DNA from: UBA7359 sp964523895
Lineage (GTDB): Bacteria; Pseudomonadota; Gammaproteobacteria; Eutrophobiales; Eutrophobiaceae
Length of the DNA: 64,000 nt
Assembly: GCA_964523895.1 (NCBI GenBank)
Contig: CAZGBJ010000008.1
Coordinates: 38,406 to 102,405 of the forward strand
Direction: 5' to 3'
Of the stretch, positions 43,672 through 52,274 are shown in pieces (within the stretch, counting starts at the first letter, position 1; every line of letters begins with the position of its first letter). The notes under the pieces are model-generated. The model was not told where the DNA came from. It did not search any database and worked only from the letters and a program-made list of their open reading frames with translations. Both the position numbers and the translations under genes were made by a program.

Positions 43672-44376
43672 ATGTCTGAGCAGCAGCAGGATTTCGTCAA
43701 ATTAAACGCATTACGCGTTGATGCAATCTACAATAATTCAGCTATACCTGTCATCGTTATGTTATGTGGAGCCCTGGGTCTACTTATAACATTATGGGAT
43801 GAGAAAAATATTTATTTTTCATTGGCCTGGTTTACGTCGATAATTATTATTACTCTCATACGCTACCTGATTGTTACAAAATATCATGCCTCACAAAAAC
43901 TTCCCGAGCAGTATTCCTATTGGTTGAATATTTATCTTGCAGGGACATTTTTAGCAGCAATTGCATGGGGGACGACTGTTTATGTATTATCTACAAATGG
44001 TGACATAATCAATATTGGTCTGGTTACCATGTTTATGCTAATTCTGTTATCAGGATCGATTGGTATCTACTCTGTGTTCCAGCGGATTTATTACACGCTG
44101 AGTTTACCTGCCATTACACCATTAATATTCTATTTATTATTTCACAACAATGAACAAGTAAATAAACTCGGCATTATTACTATCATCTTCACTGTGTTTA
44201 TTTTTATTGTCCAATATCATTCACACAAAATTATTAATCAGCTATTGGTCTTTAAGTACGACAATAAATTACTGCTCGATAATTATGAACAGGATCAGGA
44301 TAAAATTAACGATCTTGAACAGCGCCACAACGCAACAAAACAAGAACTTAATTCAATTAAAGAAAAAAGTGGATGA
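43672..44376 (+). CDS. Membrane protein with C-terminal coiled coil, sensor-module-like
   Basis: A 234-residue protein with about six hydrophobic segments (residues 23-42, 47-65, 82-102, 108-132, 140-158, 164-184), then a charged coiled-coil tail (about 185-234, YEQDQDKINDLEQRHNATKQEL). The layout looks like the membrane input module of hybrid kinases and GGDEF/EAL proteins, but here the chain ends after the coiled coil with no output domain. A GGAGG ribosome site stands before ATG 43672. It may be a stand-alone regulator or a truncated signalling protein. Family not recognised. Confidence 0.7.
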   Translation: MSEQQQDFVKLNALRVDAIYNNSAIPVIVMLCGALGLLITLWDEKNIYFSLAWFTSIIIITLIRYLIVTKYHASQKLPEQYSYWLNIYLAGTFLAAIAWGTTVYVLSTNGDIINIGLVTMFMLILLSGSIGIYSVFQRIYYTLSLPAITPLIFYLLFHNNEQVNKLGIITIIFTVFIFIVQYHSHKIINQLLVFKYDNKLLLDNYEQDQDKINDLEQRHNATKQELNSIKEKSG

Positions 44377-44402
44377 CGTAGATTCAGACTATATTCAATT
44401 GT

Positions 44403-45338
44403 TTATTCGATAACACGAATATATTCTCCAGCAGCCTCGCGACTGGTGCCAACTAATAAACGATTATTGCCGTCGCTTCCCTGTTCAATATACCCAGCAG
44501 CTTCTATCTTATCACCTTTTAGTGCCTGCCCCGTATATGTAGCAGTATAGGAAACAACTTCATTAATTGTGTCATGTTCGATTAAATAACGAGCGGGGAA
44601 ATCATAAGCATAGGCATCATCAGTCACAACAGATGAAATTTTATCTTGTCCCATTTTCTTGTAAGGTCCATTTTCCTGAACCCGCTCATAAATTTCAGGA
44701 ATCATACTGATATCGACTTTTGTTTCACCAGAAATACATTTGTTAAATTTTCTCAACTCATGTGATTGATACTCACCATAACTTAATGCGCAATCTCGAC
44801 GTTGATAAGCACTCTGCCAAAATGATTCGTCAAGTGATTTTAATTCGCCTGTTTTTAAAAATTGTTGAACCAACTTTCTAACTTCAAAAAATCGTTTGCG
44901 CCCATAAACAATCATGTCTATATCAGAATGTTCATTATGTGTATCTAACATCAGCGAGCCTGTAATACCGATAGTTTCTATCTTTATACCCGCATCAAGC
45001 AGAAGCTTAATAAGCTTAATCGCATCTTGCTGTGTGCTATCAGGTGACACGCTTTCCAATAAACGTACTACTGCTTGATCGGGACGATGCACCCTATCTA
45101 TCGATTCCAAAGAAATGCCATGCAAGTCAATGTCTGCATATTGACTATGAAAAAGAAATTCCGGATATGATTCACGTATCAATTGTCCTGCCTGTTTCGA
45201 CTCCAGCTTTTGCATACCATTTTTATCTTTAACGTAACGTAACCAACATAACGCACGATCGTCTTCCTGGTATTCGCTGACGACAGCAAAAAATAATTTA
45301 TTATTGACTGAGATATAATCTTTCGGACGGATAAACAT
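44403..45338 (-). CDS. Predicted nucleotidyltransferase
   Basis: A 311-residue protein with a Pol-beta-type nucleotidyltransferase core near the middle: IGITGSLMLDTHNEHSDIDMIVYG (residues about 123-146), giving the GS…DxD pattern of metal-binding aspartates. It resembles predicted nucleotidyltransferases (COG1665-like) known mostly from archaea and scattered bacteria; this assignment is from memory of the pattern. The N-terminal 110 residues and C-terminal beta-rich domain are of unknown role. The gene ends 3 bp before the tag gene's downstream direction (tag stop at 45342), so tag is upstream and probably co-transcribed. Confidence 0.7.
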   Translation of the reverse strand: MFIRPKDYISVNNKLFFAVVSEYQEDDRALCWLRYVKDKNGMQKLESKQAGQLIRESYPEFLFHSQYADIDLHGISLESIDRVHRPDQAVVRLLESVSPDSTQQDAIKLIKLLLDAGIKIETIGITGSLMLDTHNEHSDIDMIVYGRKRFFEVRKLVQQFLKTGELKSLDESFWQSAYQRRDCALSYGEYQSHELRKFNKCISGETKVDISMIPEIYERVQENGPYKKMGQDKISSVVTDDAYAYDFPARYLIEHDTINEVVSYTATYTGQALKGDKIEAAGYIEQGSDGNNRLLVGTSREAAGEYIRVIE

Positions 45339-45341
45339 AAA

Positions 45342-45938
45342 CTATGTTTTTAGTTCTTCATATCGGTAACAAGTAACGACATGATCATTCACCATGCCAA
45401 TAGCCTGCATAAAAGCATAACAAATTGTCGGGCCGACAAAGGTGAAGCCGCGTCTCTTTAAATCTTTGGACATAAGTTGCGAAATTTCAGTTTGAGCAGG
45501 CAGATCTTTTAATGATTTCCATGAATTCTGGATCGTCTCACCATCAGTAAATTGCCAGATATATTTATTGAAGGTGCCGAACTCCTTACGAATATTAATA
45601 AATGCTTTTGCATTTTTCACAGCGGCTCTTATTTTGAGTTGATTCCTGATAATGCCCGGATTATTTAATAGTGATGTTATTTTGCTTTCTTTGTATATTG
45701 CAATCTTATTAAAATCGAATCGATCAAACACCTCACGATACGCTTCACGTTTTCGTAATACGGTAATCCAGCTTAAGCCCGCCTGAGCACCTTCCAGAAT
45801 TAGAAACTCAAATAATTTGCGGTCTGAATGAACCGGCACACCCCATTCCTTATCGTGATATTTGATATAAAGCACATCGCCACCACACCATTCACAACGC
45901 CTAATCTCATTACTCATTCTCATATTACTAATCCACAT
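45342..45938 (-). CDS. tag: DNA-3-methyladenine glycosylase I
   Basis: Base-excision repair enzyme removing 3-methyladenine. About 198 residues: RRCEWCGGDVLYIKYHDKEWG at the N-terminus (zinc cysteines), ILEGAQAGLSWITVLRKREAYR near 48-69 (catalytic Glu pocket), and the C-terminal zinc ligands in GMVNDHVVTCYRY. Start is uncertain: ATG at 45938, 45923 or 45917 all precede the conserved part; the shorter ones fit family length better. Followed after 3 bp by the nucleotidyltransferase gene. Confidence 0.93.
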   Translation of the reverse strand: MWISNMRMSNEIRRCEWCGGDVLYIKYHDKEWGVPVHSDRKLFEFLILEGAQAGLSWITVLRKREAYREVFDRFDFNKIAIYKESKITSLLNNPGIIRNQLKIRAAVKNAKAFINIRKEFGTFNKYIWQFTDGETIQNSWKSLKDLPAQTEISQLMSKDLKRRGFTFVGPTICYAFMQAIGMVNDHVVTCYRYEELKT

Positions 45939-46140
45939 AAGTCGATTTTCATCTAATATACACCTGCTCTGAAGTTCTCGTTAAATGAAATTATTCCGTT
46001 AATGCGTATCCACTAATATGAAGTAACGTTATTTAAATGTAAGGCAAAAATCGCGCCTGCCTGTACGGAAAACCATAATAAATATAAATTGATAATCACA
46101 TCAAAATATAACTATAATCTTAACAACAATAAAAATAATT

Positions 46141-48027
46141 ATGTTTATACGCAAAGCGACAATAAGGATAGTAATGCTTGCCTTATGTACGCTCTTTTGC
46201 GTAAAAGGGGCTTTCGCTCAGCCTCAATTCGAGGGAAATATCCTTAAATATCGGGATGTTATCAAGATTGAAATTCTTGATGACCCGGAAGGACGGCTGC
46301 GTATTGATGATGTCATAGCACCAGGCAGATCCGACGCCTTCAAGCTGTTTTCAGGTACTTCATTTAATTTTGGAAATACACAAAAAACAATCTGGCTACG
46401 TCTCACGATACCCAATGAGGCAAAAAATAACTTACGTTATCTAGAGGTAGACAATCCCTATATTGATCTGGCCAGATTTTATATTCCCACCAAGAACAAG
46501 CAATTTGCCATTCAACAAGCTGGCGATTCGATACCTTTCAATGAGCGCCCCTATTTGTTCAGGACATTTATTTTTGATCTGGATAATACAACTGAAACCA
46601 ATGAAGAAAAGCCATATTACCTACAGATAAAATCAGGAGGGAATCTGTTTTTTATTTTAACTCTCTTGTCAAAAGATGGCTTCGTCAACTACGTCACTAA
46701 CTCACAGGTATTGATCGGTTTTTATTTTGGAATCGTCATCATAATGGCATTTTACAATCTTCTGATGTTTATCAACATTCGTGAGAAAGCCTATCTTTAC
46801 TACGTTATCTATATTGTTAGCTTTAGTCTTTTTATCAGTTCTCTAAATGGGGTTGCTTATCAGTACCTGTGGCCTAATTCACCCTACTGGGCTCAAATTA
46901 GTACTGTCAGTTTTACAGGCCTGGTTATTTTTACCGCTTTCATGTTTACGCGGGAATTTTTACTAACCTGGAAAAGCACGCCCAAACTGGATAAGTTAAT
47001 ACTATTTTTGATGGGACTTGCTTTTACAGAGATTCTTGTTGCTTTGGCCAGAGAGATACCACTGGCTGCCAAGATGAGTGTGATGATAGGCATTTGCTTA
47101 CCACCAGTCATCTGGATGACTGGCGTTATTGTCTGGAAATCAGGTTATCGCCCTGCTCGTTTTCTCGTTCTGGCCTGGACTATCTTTTTGATTTCGGTCC
47201 TTATTAGCGGTTTTATGCATGCCGGTTTTTTACCTGCAAATACCTTTACCTCTTACGCAATGCAAATTGGTTCTGCAATAGAAATTATACTTCTTGCCTT
47301 AGCTCTGGCAGATCGCATGTCCTTACTAAGACAGGATGAGCAGAAAATGGAAAAAATATTTTTGGCTCAACTTAAAAATAATAACCAAACTCTTGAGAAT
47401 ATGGTTATCAAAAGGACAGCCGAATTGAATAAGAGTGTCAATTTTGCTAAAGAAAAAGCGGAATTACTGGAAACAGCTAATGTTGAACTCAAAGAACTTG
47501 CAACTCGGGATGGGCTTACAGGACTACTTAATCACCTTGCTTTTATTGAACAATTCAATCACATCATTGGAGATGCAAGACGTTATGAACATTACATTTC
47601 GGTACTGCTCATCGATATAGATAATTTCAAGCGAATAAATGATACTCATGGACACCTTGTCGGTAATGAAGTCTTATGTTCCGTTTCTAATATTATCAAT
47701 GAGGAAGTACGCGAGTCTGACATTGCTGCGCGTTATGGTGGAGAAGAATTTGTAATCGTATTATCTCGTGCAACTATGACAGAGGCCGTTGATAAGGCTG
47801 AGCAAATACGTAGTAAAATCGATAACTTAAAACTTGAAGATATTCGAGACTTACATTGTACCATCAGTGTCGGCGTAACAACTGTTGACTGGCGTGATAA
47901 GGAAACCAATTCAGACAAGATACTAAAAGAGGCGGATGATGCTATGTATAAAGCAAAAAAAATGGGGAAAAATCGTGTCTGTACTTCAGAGAATGAATAC
48001 AAAGTAATAAGTGGAAATCGCGACTAA
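46141..48027 (+). CDS. 7TMR-DISM diguanylate cyclase
   Basis: A 628-residue membrane sensor that should synthesise cyclic di-GMP. Signal peptide at 1-26, an extracytoplasmic 7TMR-DISM extracellular (DISMED2-like) domain at 35-175, seven transmembrane helices at about 183-395, a short coiled coil, and a C-terminal GGDEF domain at about 455-620 with the active site RYGGEEF near 535. The product-inhibition I-site RESD lies five residues before GGEEF. All catalytic residues (DIDNFKRINDTHGH) are intact. It is the natural counterpart to the HD-GYP phosphodiesterase RpfG at 21 kb, though not linked to it. Ligand unknown. Confidence 0.92.
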   Translation: MFIRKATIRIVMLALCTLFCVKGAFAQPQFEGNILKYRDVIKIEILDDPEGRLRIDDVIAPGRSDAFKLFSGTSFNFGNTQKTIWLRLTIPNEAKNNLRYLEVDNPYIDLARFYIPTKNKQFAIQQAGDSIPFNERPYLFRTFIFDLDNTTETNEEKPYYLQIKSGGNLFFILTLLSKDGFVNYVTNSQVLIGFYFGIVIIMAFYNLLMFINIREKAYLYYVIYIVSFSLFISSLNGVAYQYLWPNSPYWAQISTVSFTGLVIFTAFMFTREFLLTWKSTPKLDKLILFLMGLAFTEILVALAREIPLAAKMSVMIGICLPPVIWMTGVIVWKSGYRPARFLVLAWTIFLISVLISGFMHAGFLPANTFTSYAMQIGSAIEIILLALALADRMSLLRQDEQKMEKIFLAQLKNNNQTLENMVIKRTAELNKSVNFAKEKAELLETANVELKELATRDGLTGLLNHLAFIEQFNHIIGDARRYEHYISVLLIDIDNFKRINDTHGHLVGNEVLCSVSNIINEEVRESDIAARYGGEEFVIVLSRATMTEAVDKAEQIRSKIDNLKLEDIRDLHCTISVGVTTVDWRDKETNSDKILKEADDAMYKAKKMGKNRVCTSENEYKVISGNRD

Positions 48028-48116
48028 ATTTTATTTATTAAAAATAATGCTTGTCCAGACATCATTTACACCCTTTACTTCTTATAAAAACTTATTAGTG
48101 ACTATTACGAAAAATA

Positions 48117-49613
48117 TTAATTTTCAGGCCGATATTCATGTAGATGCAGACAGGCTTCTTTAAACCCAAGCTTGCAGGCCTGATTCACATATTCGTAGGC
48201 TTTATGGTCATCACGGCTAACACCCTTACCGAAACGAATCAGGCTACCCAATCTTGCGCAAGCAACTGCACTACCATTTCGACATTCTTGCTCAAGTAAT
48301 TGGTGCATAACCTTACACGCTTTTCTACGTTCCTTTTCGCAAGCCTGCTCCCAATAAACTGATTCTCTACCGGGATGTGTTTTACCCAGTTGCCCGGATT
48401 GTGACCATATGAAAAAAATACAAAACCATATCGTCATAAAGATAAGATTTAATTTTCCAGGTGATATGTTCCTACTTGATACCGCAGACAGGATACTCGT
48501 AACCTTCGTATTTCTCGCGAATTTATCCAGAAGAATAATAGAAAGATTTAGTATAGGAATACTGAGTAATTTATCGTAAAAAGTAGGCGCACCAAAATAT
48601 TCAAGGACTTCGAATAAGACCATTACTGTTAGACCATAAAATAATCCAAACAGAAATTTGCCGAAATTTGTTTTAGGTGAGGTTGCTGGGTCCGTGACTA
48701 ATAAATGTAAACCAAGAAAAACTGCAATCGGAATGTCCGAAGTATAAAAGAAATACACTCCGGTTAGCTGGTAGTAAATAAAACCAAGCAGAAACAGGGA
48801 AATTACTGTCGCCAACGTAACCAGGGTTACGCCAAAGAGAAACTGTACAATAAGTCCAAGTATAAAAATCTCTGCATAAATATACGGCGGCAAGTTCAAG
48901 GTATTTGAAATTTCATTCCCCCAACTGATCTCTGTAGTACCAGTGATGATCAGAAGTAGAGATGCGACCGACAGAGAAATAGCAGAAGGATTGAAGATAT
49001 GTGTACGCCTGCCATCCTTGGTCCAGGTAAAATAATCCTTGGCCAGAATACCGAAGGTAATCATGACAAATTGCAAGTAAAACCAATCATCTCGAAACCA
49101 GAGAAAAAGATTGGTACTGAATATGATCGGGAAACGACCGAAACCAAGTATCCAGGGTTGGCCTTGAGACCAGCGGAAACAAAGATCGAAAATATGTACA
49201 AACACAAGCTGGGCCAGGATTAAAATCGCTTGTTGATAAACCTGTGGCCAATACCATCCCCAATAAACAAAAATGCATAAGTGCATAATCATTTGCACAT
49301 AATGCGGCTGGACAATAACGACAACAATTCCTGGCTGCTTTTGTTTTTTATGTAATACAAAAAGTGTTATGAGCAGAAACACGCTGAGAAATATACTTAA
49401 AATAGTAAACGTATTTACCAACACATCATTAGATTGAACACGTGCTGTGAAAGTAAGTAGATAAAAAAGTACGAGCATGCCTACTGGCAAGGCAATGACC
49501 TTACTTATAGGATAATTTCTGATAGTGTTTTGTTCAGAGTTCAATAAAATTGTTCCATGTTGTTTTTTCTTTGAATTTATTGTGAAACAGGTAAATCTAT
49601 TTTGGAAATTCAT
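48117..49613 (-). CDS. RnfD/NqrB-like membrane protein with C-terminal Sel1-like repeats
   Basis: A 498-residue protein if started at ATG 49613; earlier in-frame starts overlap the GFA gene more deeply. The membrane part (about ten hydrophobic segments, residues 40-380) has RnfD/NqrB-like features: FTWTKDGRRTHIFNPSAISL and VTDPATSPKTNFGKFLFG, the latter normally close to the FMN attachment region of RnfD. The C-terminal 100 residues hold a cysteine-rich Sel1-type repeat pair (ACEKERRKACKVMHQLLEQE, ACARLGSLIRFGKGVSRDDH). No other rnf/nqr subunit gene is nearby, so it is not part of a normal complex here. Similar stand-alone proteins may be involved in flavin-related electron transfer, which is speculative. 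Confidence 0.75.
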   Translation of the reverse strand: MNFQNRFTCFTINSKKKQHGTILLNSEQNTIRNYPISKVIALPVGMLVLFYLLTFTARVQSNDVLVNTFTILSIFLSVFLLITLFVLHKKQKQPGIVVVIVQPHYVQMIMHLCIFVYWGWYWPQVYQQAILILAQLVFVHIFDLCFRWSQGQPWILGFGRFPIIFSTNLFLWFRDDWFYLQFVMITFGILAKDYFTWTKDGRRTHIFNPSAISLSVASLLLIITGTTEISWGNEISNTLNLPPYIYAEIFILGLIVQFLFGVTLVTLATVISLFLLGFIYYQLTGVYFFYTSDIPIAVFLGLHLLVTDPATSPKTNFGKFLFGLFYGLTVMVLFEVLEYFGAPTFYDKLLSIPILNLSIILLDKFARNTKVTSILSAVSSRNISPGKLNLIFMTIWFCIFFIWSQSGQLGKTHPGRESVYWEQACEKERRKACKVMHQLLEQECRNGSAVACARLGSLIRFGKGVSRDDHKAYEYVNQACKLGFKEACLHLHEYRPEN

Positions 49614-50010
49614 CGTGCTTGGGAAGATTACAAACATCTTCATGCCAGAGTGCTTTTGATTTCCAGAAGATATTCCACATGGGGCGAATATCTGGTTCAT
49701 CATCTAACGACCCGGCAGTAACAACAATATTTTTACCACCTTTTACTGCCCAGGGTAATGATGAACCACATTGCTTGCAAAAAGTCGTAGCGAAATACTT
49801 GGCATCCGGATGCTCATAACGTCCTACTAACTCTTCACCTCTCGTCCATTTAAATCGTTCGGGTGGTACAAATATATTCGATGCATGCGCACTGCCGGTA
49901 AATTTCCGACAACGGGAACAATGACAATATTGAAAGATCCCTAAAGGTCCTTCAATCTCATAAGCCACTTCGCCACAGAGGCAACTACCTTTAAACATTT
50001 TTTCAGTCAT
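49597..50010 (-). CDS. GFA-family zinc protein (glutathione-dependent formaldehyde-activating-like)
   Basis: A 137-residue CENP-V/GFA domain protein. Zinc ligands: GSCLCGEVAYEI at 8-19, YCHCSRCRKFTGSAHASN at 28-45 and TTFCKQCGSSLPW near 95-107. The family includes S-(hydroxymethyl)glutathione synthase-like proteins; most members have unknown function, so the formaldehyde link is not proven. The 3' end overlaps the RnfD-like gene by 17 bp, suggesting they are co-transcribed. Confidence 0.9.
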   Translation of the reverse strand: MTEKMFKGSCLCGEVAYEIEGPLGIFQYCHCSRCRKFTGSAHASNIFVPPERFKWTRGEELVGRYEHPDAKYFATTFCKQCGSSLPWAVKGGKNIVVTAGSLDDEPDIRPMWNIFWKSKALWHEDVCNLPKHDEFPK

Positions 50011-50328
50011 GAGTAATTCTTATCCTTATACAAACTAGCAGTTTAAATTTGATTGTTAATATAATTATATCTATTTGATTTATAAGGTAAAACAGTTTTT
50101 GCAGTCTGACTACTGAAAAGACTGATAACTACAGCTAATTCCTGGCCAAATACTATTCAAGATCAGAGTAAATCGACCGATACAGTTCTGAAGAGATGCG
50201 CTTTATAAGCTGTCTATTTTAACGTGCAATAAATTAGGAAAATAAACTAATGGCAGTCTTAATGACATGTGACTTTGGCAATCAATTTATGCTTAGCAAC
50301 TTCATATAAAATTATGGAAAACAGAACT
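50011..50328. other. Gene-free intergenic region
   Basis: 318 bp between the divergent GFA gene and the CheZ-like gene. It must hold both promoters. I see AT-rich DNA but no convincing hairpin, repeat or RNA gene. GTG/TTG extensions of the next gene into this region are not supported by a ribosome site. Confidence 0.5.
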
Positions 50329-50907
50329 ATGAGCAATATTGATCCCTTAGCAGTAACACAAGGTTCAAATGCTGCTTCTCCGGATTTAGACTGGAGCCAG
50401 ATTCGTGAAACGGTAAAATTACTTAATCTTGCTGTAAATCATATAGAAGAGTCCATGCATGTAGGTGATGATTCTATTGACTCTTTAACCGACTCATTTA
50501 CAACCATGGCTAAAAATATCCAGTCAATAGAGAAATCTATCGAGAAATTACCTGAATCAGTTAGTTCAGAACTTGGTATAGAGATGAAAGGAAAATGTAA
50601 TTCTCTTAAAGAACAGGTACATAATGCCGTTATTGCTTTCCAATTTTACGATCGTTTAATTCAGAAACTAACACATGTTAGCCATAGTATGGATACCATG
50701 GCTGATTTGATAATTGATCCATCACGACTTTTTAATCCACACGAGTGGACAGCGCTACAAGCTAAAATTCGATCCAGTTATACCATGGAATCCGAGCGTC
50801 TAATGTTTGATGCCTTAATGCAAGGTGCTTCAATTCAGGAAGCAATGAAACAGGCTGAATTCAAAGACGGAGTTAACGGCAAAACCGGAGATATTGATTT
50901 ATTCTAG
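50329..50907 (+). CDS. CheZ-like helical protein of unknown function
   Basis: About 192 residues from ATG 50329, preceded by a GGAAAA; other in-frame starts lie 15 and 60 bp upstream. The protein is almost wholly helical: IRETVKLLNLAVNHIEESMHVGDDSIDSL, then MAKNIQSIEKSIEKL, then NAVIAFQFYDRLIQKLTHVSHSMDTMADLI. The Q-F-Y-D-R-L-x-Q-x-L-x-H-V pattern resembles CheZ-like phosphatases and some chemotaxis-associated proteins, but the catalytic Asp/Gln pair of CheZ is not clearly identifiable. No chemotaxis gene is near. Assignment tentative. Confidence 0.6.
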   Translation: MSNIDPLAVTQGSNAASPDLDWSQIRETVKLLNLAVNHIEESMHVGDDSIDSLTDSFTTMAKNIQSIEKSIEKLPESVSSELGIEMKGKCNSLKEQVHNAVIAFQFYDRLIQKLTHVSHSMDTMADLIIDPSRLFNPHEWTALQAKIRSSYTMESERLMFDALMQGASIQEAMKQAEFKDGVNGKTGDIDLF

Positions 50908-50973
50908 GTTAATGAGCATTTAATACATACTTGCATATAATCATTTCTAATCTCGTTTTTAATTTTTTCTGAT

Positions 50974-51399
50974 TTACTCTGTTACCCGGCCCCGCAATGC
51001 TTTTGTCTTGCCACGCTGCGTTTTACTATCCATTCTTTTTTTCTTCGCGTTTTTACTTGGTTTAGTTGGTCGTCTTTTTTTCTGAACAACTGCTGCCGTT
51101 GTAATTAGTCCCTTCAGTCGATCAAGCGCATCACTCCGATTCTTATCCTGCGTTCGAAATTGCTGTGCTTTGATAATAACAATACCTTCACTACTAATGC
51201 GCCGATCCCGGAGTTCTAGCAAACGTTGCTTTATAGCAACTGGCAATGAAGATGCATTGATATCAAAACGAAGATGGATCGCCGAAGACACTTTATTAAC
51301 ATTCTGCCCACCAGCACCTTGTGCACGAATTGCAGTTAGCCCAATCTCATCATCAGGGATTGATATACGACCAAAAGACTCAACATCGATTAATATCAT
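50974..51399 (-). CDS. arfB: Alternative ribosome-rescue factor ArfB (peptidyl-tRNA hydrolase)
   Basis: A 141-residue ribosome-rescue protein. The RF1/RF2-like domain carries the catalytic GGQ at residues 30-32 in RAQGAGGQNVNKV; a basic C-terminal tail rich in Lys/Arg (KKRRPTKPSKNAKKKRMDSK) inserts into the empty mRNA channel in the E. coli protein. It hydrolyses peptidyl-tRNA on stalled, non-stop ribosomes. Monocistronic. Confidence 0.95.
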   Translation of the reverse strand: MILIDVESFGRISIPDDEIGLTAIRAQGAGGQNVNKVSSAIHLRFDINASSLPVAIKQRLLELRDRRISSEGIVIIKAQQFRTQDKNRSDALDRLKGLITTAAVVQKKRRPTKPSKNAKKKRMDSKTQRGKTKALRGRVTE

Positions 51400-51624
51400 T
51401 TTAATTCCAAACTATTCAATTATTACGTAAAAAATAACACTAACAACTTTAATTCAAACCTTATGGCATAATTGGCTCATACTAACCAGTCATGCTGGTT
51501 TAATTGAAACAATTATAGTTTTTCAATTATCTCATCGCGTCACGCGTAAATATAATTTCTAATTAACTCATTGAATTTAAAATGAACTATAAATAATATC
51601 AATAATAAACTTCATATTTTCTGG

Positions 51625-51641
51625 TTGGCATACAGCTTGCG
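51625..51641 (+). promoter_or_regulatory. Sigma-54 (RpoN) type -24/-12 promoter
   Basis: TTGGCATACAGCTTGCG fits the consensus YTGGCAC-N5-TTGCW: the -24 GG (51627-51628) and -12 GC (51639-51640) are separated by exactly 10 bases. It is 38 bp upstream of the PepSY gene start, leaving a leader of about 27 nt containing GGAGGAGG. A sigma-54 activator should bind further upstream (51430-51600), but no site was recognised. Confidence 0.65.
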
Positions 51642-51678
51642 CTGCATACATAAATTATAATCTGGAGGAGGAATAAAA

Positions 51679-52206
51679 ATGAAACAATTCATTACGCTAA
51701 TTACTACGCTATCACTAGTGCTGCTTTCACAATCTGTACTTGCTGGTGGTCATGGCCATGGTGGTCTGCATAAATGTCTGAAAGAAGCTTCCAAAATCAA
51801 GCAAGGTTATTATGGAAAACTTGAATACCTGACCTTGACCGAGCAAGGCGTTAAAACCTTTGAGATCGAAATTAACGATCCTAACGGTGTCGAGTGGGAG
51901 CTAATGTGTGATGAATCAAACGGCACTATTTATGAAATAGAACGTGAAGTGGCTTCGGCATCCGATCCATTATTTAAGAAAAAAATGAAAGTGGATGAAA
52001 AAACAGCTGCTGAAACAGCCCTTGCACTCTATGCCGGCAAGATTGTACATACGGAGTATGAAATCGAAGCTAATGGTGCAGCATCCTATGAGTTTGATAT
52101 TTATGACAGTCCAAACGTCACCTACAAGGTTGAAGTGGATGCAACTAGCGGTGAAATTTCAGAAGTAAGTATTGAAAAGTGGGATATTGGAAGAGAAAAG
52201 AAATAA
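51679..52206 (+). CDS. Exported PepSY-domain protein
   Basis: A 175-residue periplasmic protein. Signal peptide MKQFITLITTLSLVLLSQSVLA, then a His/Gly-rich stretch (GGHGHGGLHKC) that could bind metal, and two PepSY-like repeats (KIKQGYYGKLEYLTL…FEIEINDPNGVEWELMCDESNGTIYEIE and AALALYAG-like to KVEVDATSGEISEVS). PepSY domains often modulate secreted peptidases or act in redox/metal responses. The gene is preceded by a strong ribosome site and a sigma-54 promoter, implying tight activator control. No operon partner. Confidence 0.85.
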   Translation: MKQFITLITTLSLVLLSQSVLAGGHGHGGLHKCLKEASKIKQGYYGKLEYLTLTEQGVKTFEIEINDPNGVEWELMCDESNGTIYEIEREVASASDPLFKKKMKVDEKTAAETALALYAGKIVHTEYEIEANGAASYEFDIYDSPNVTYKVEVDATSGEISEVSIEKWDIGREKK

Positions 52207-52274
52207 GCTCATGTGTAGTAGCTCAGACTTGAGCTACTACAATTAAGTCTGCGTATTATCCTAATACCGTAATT

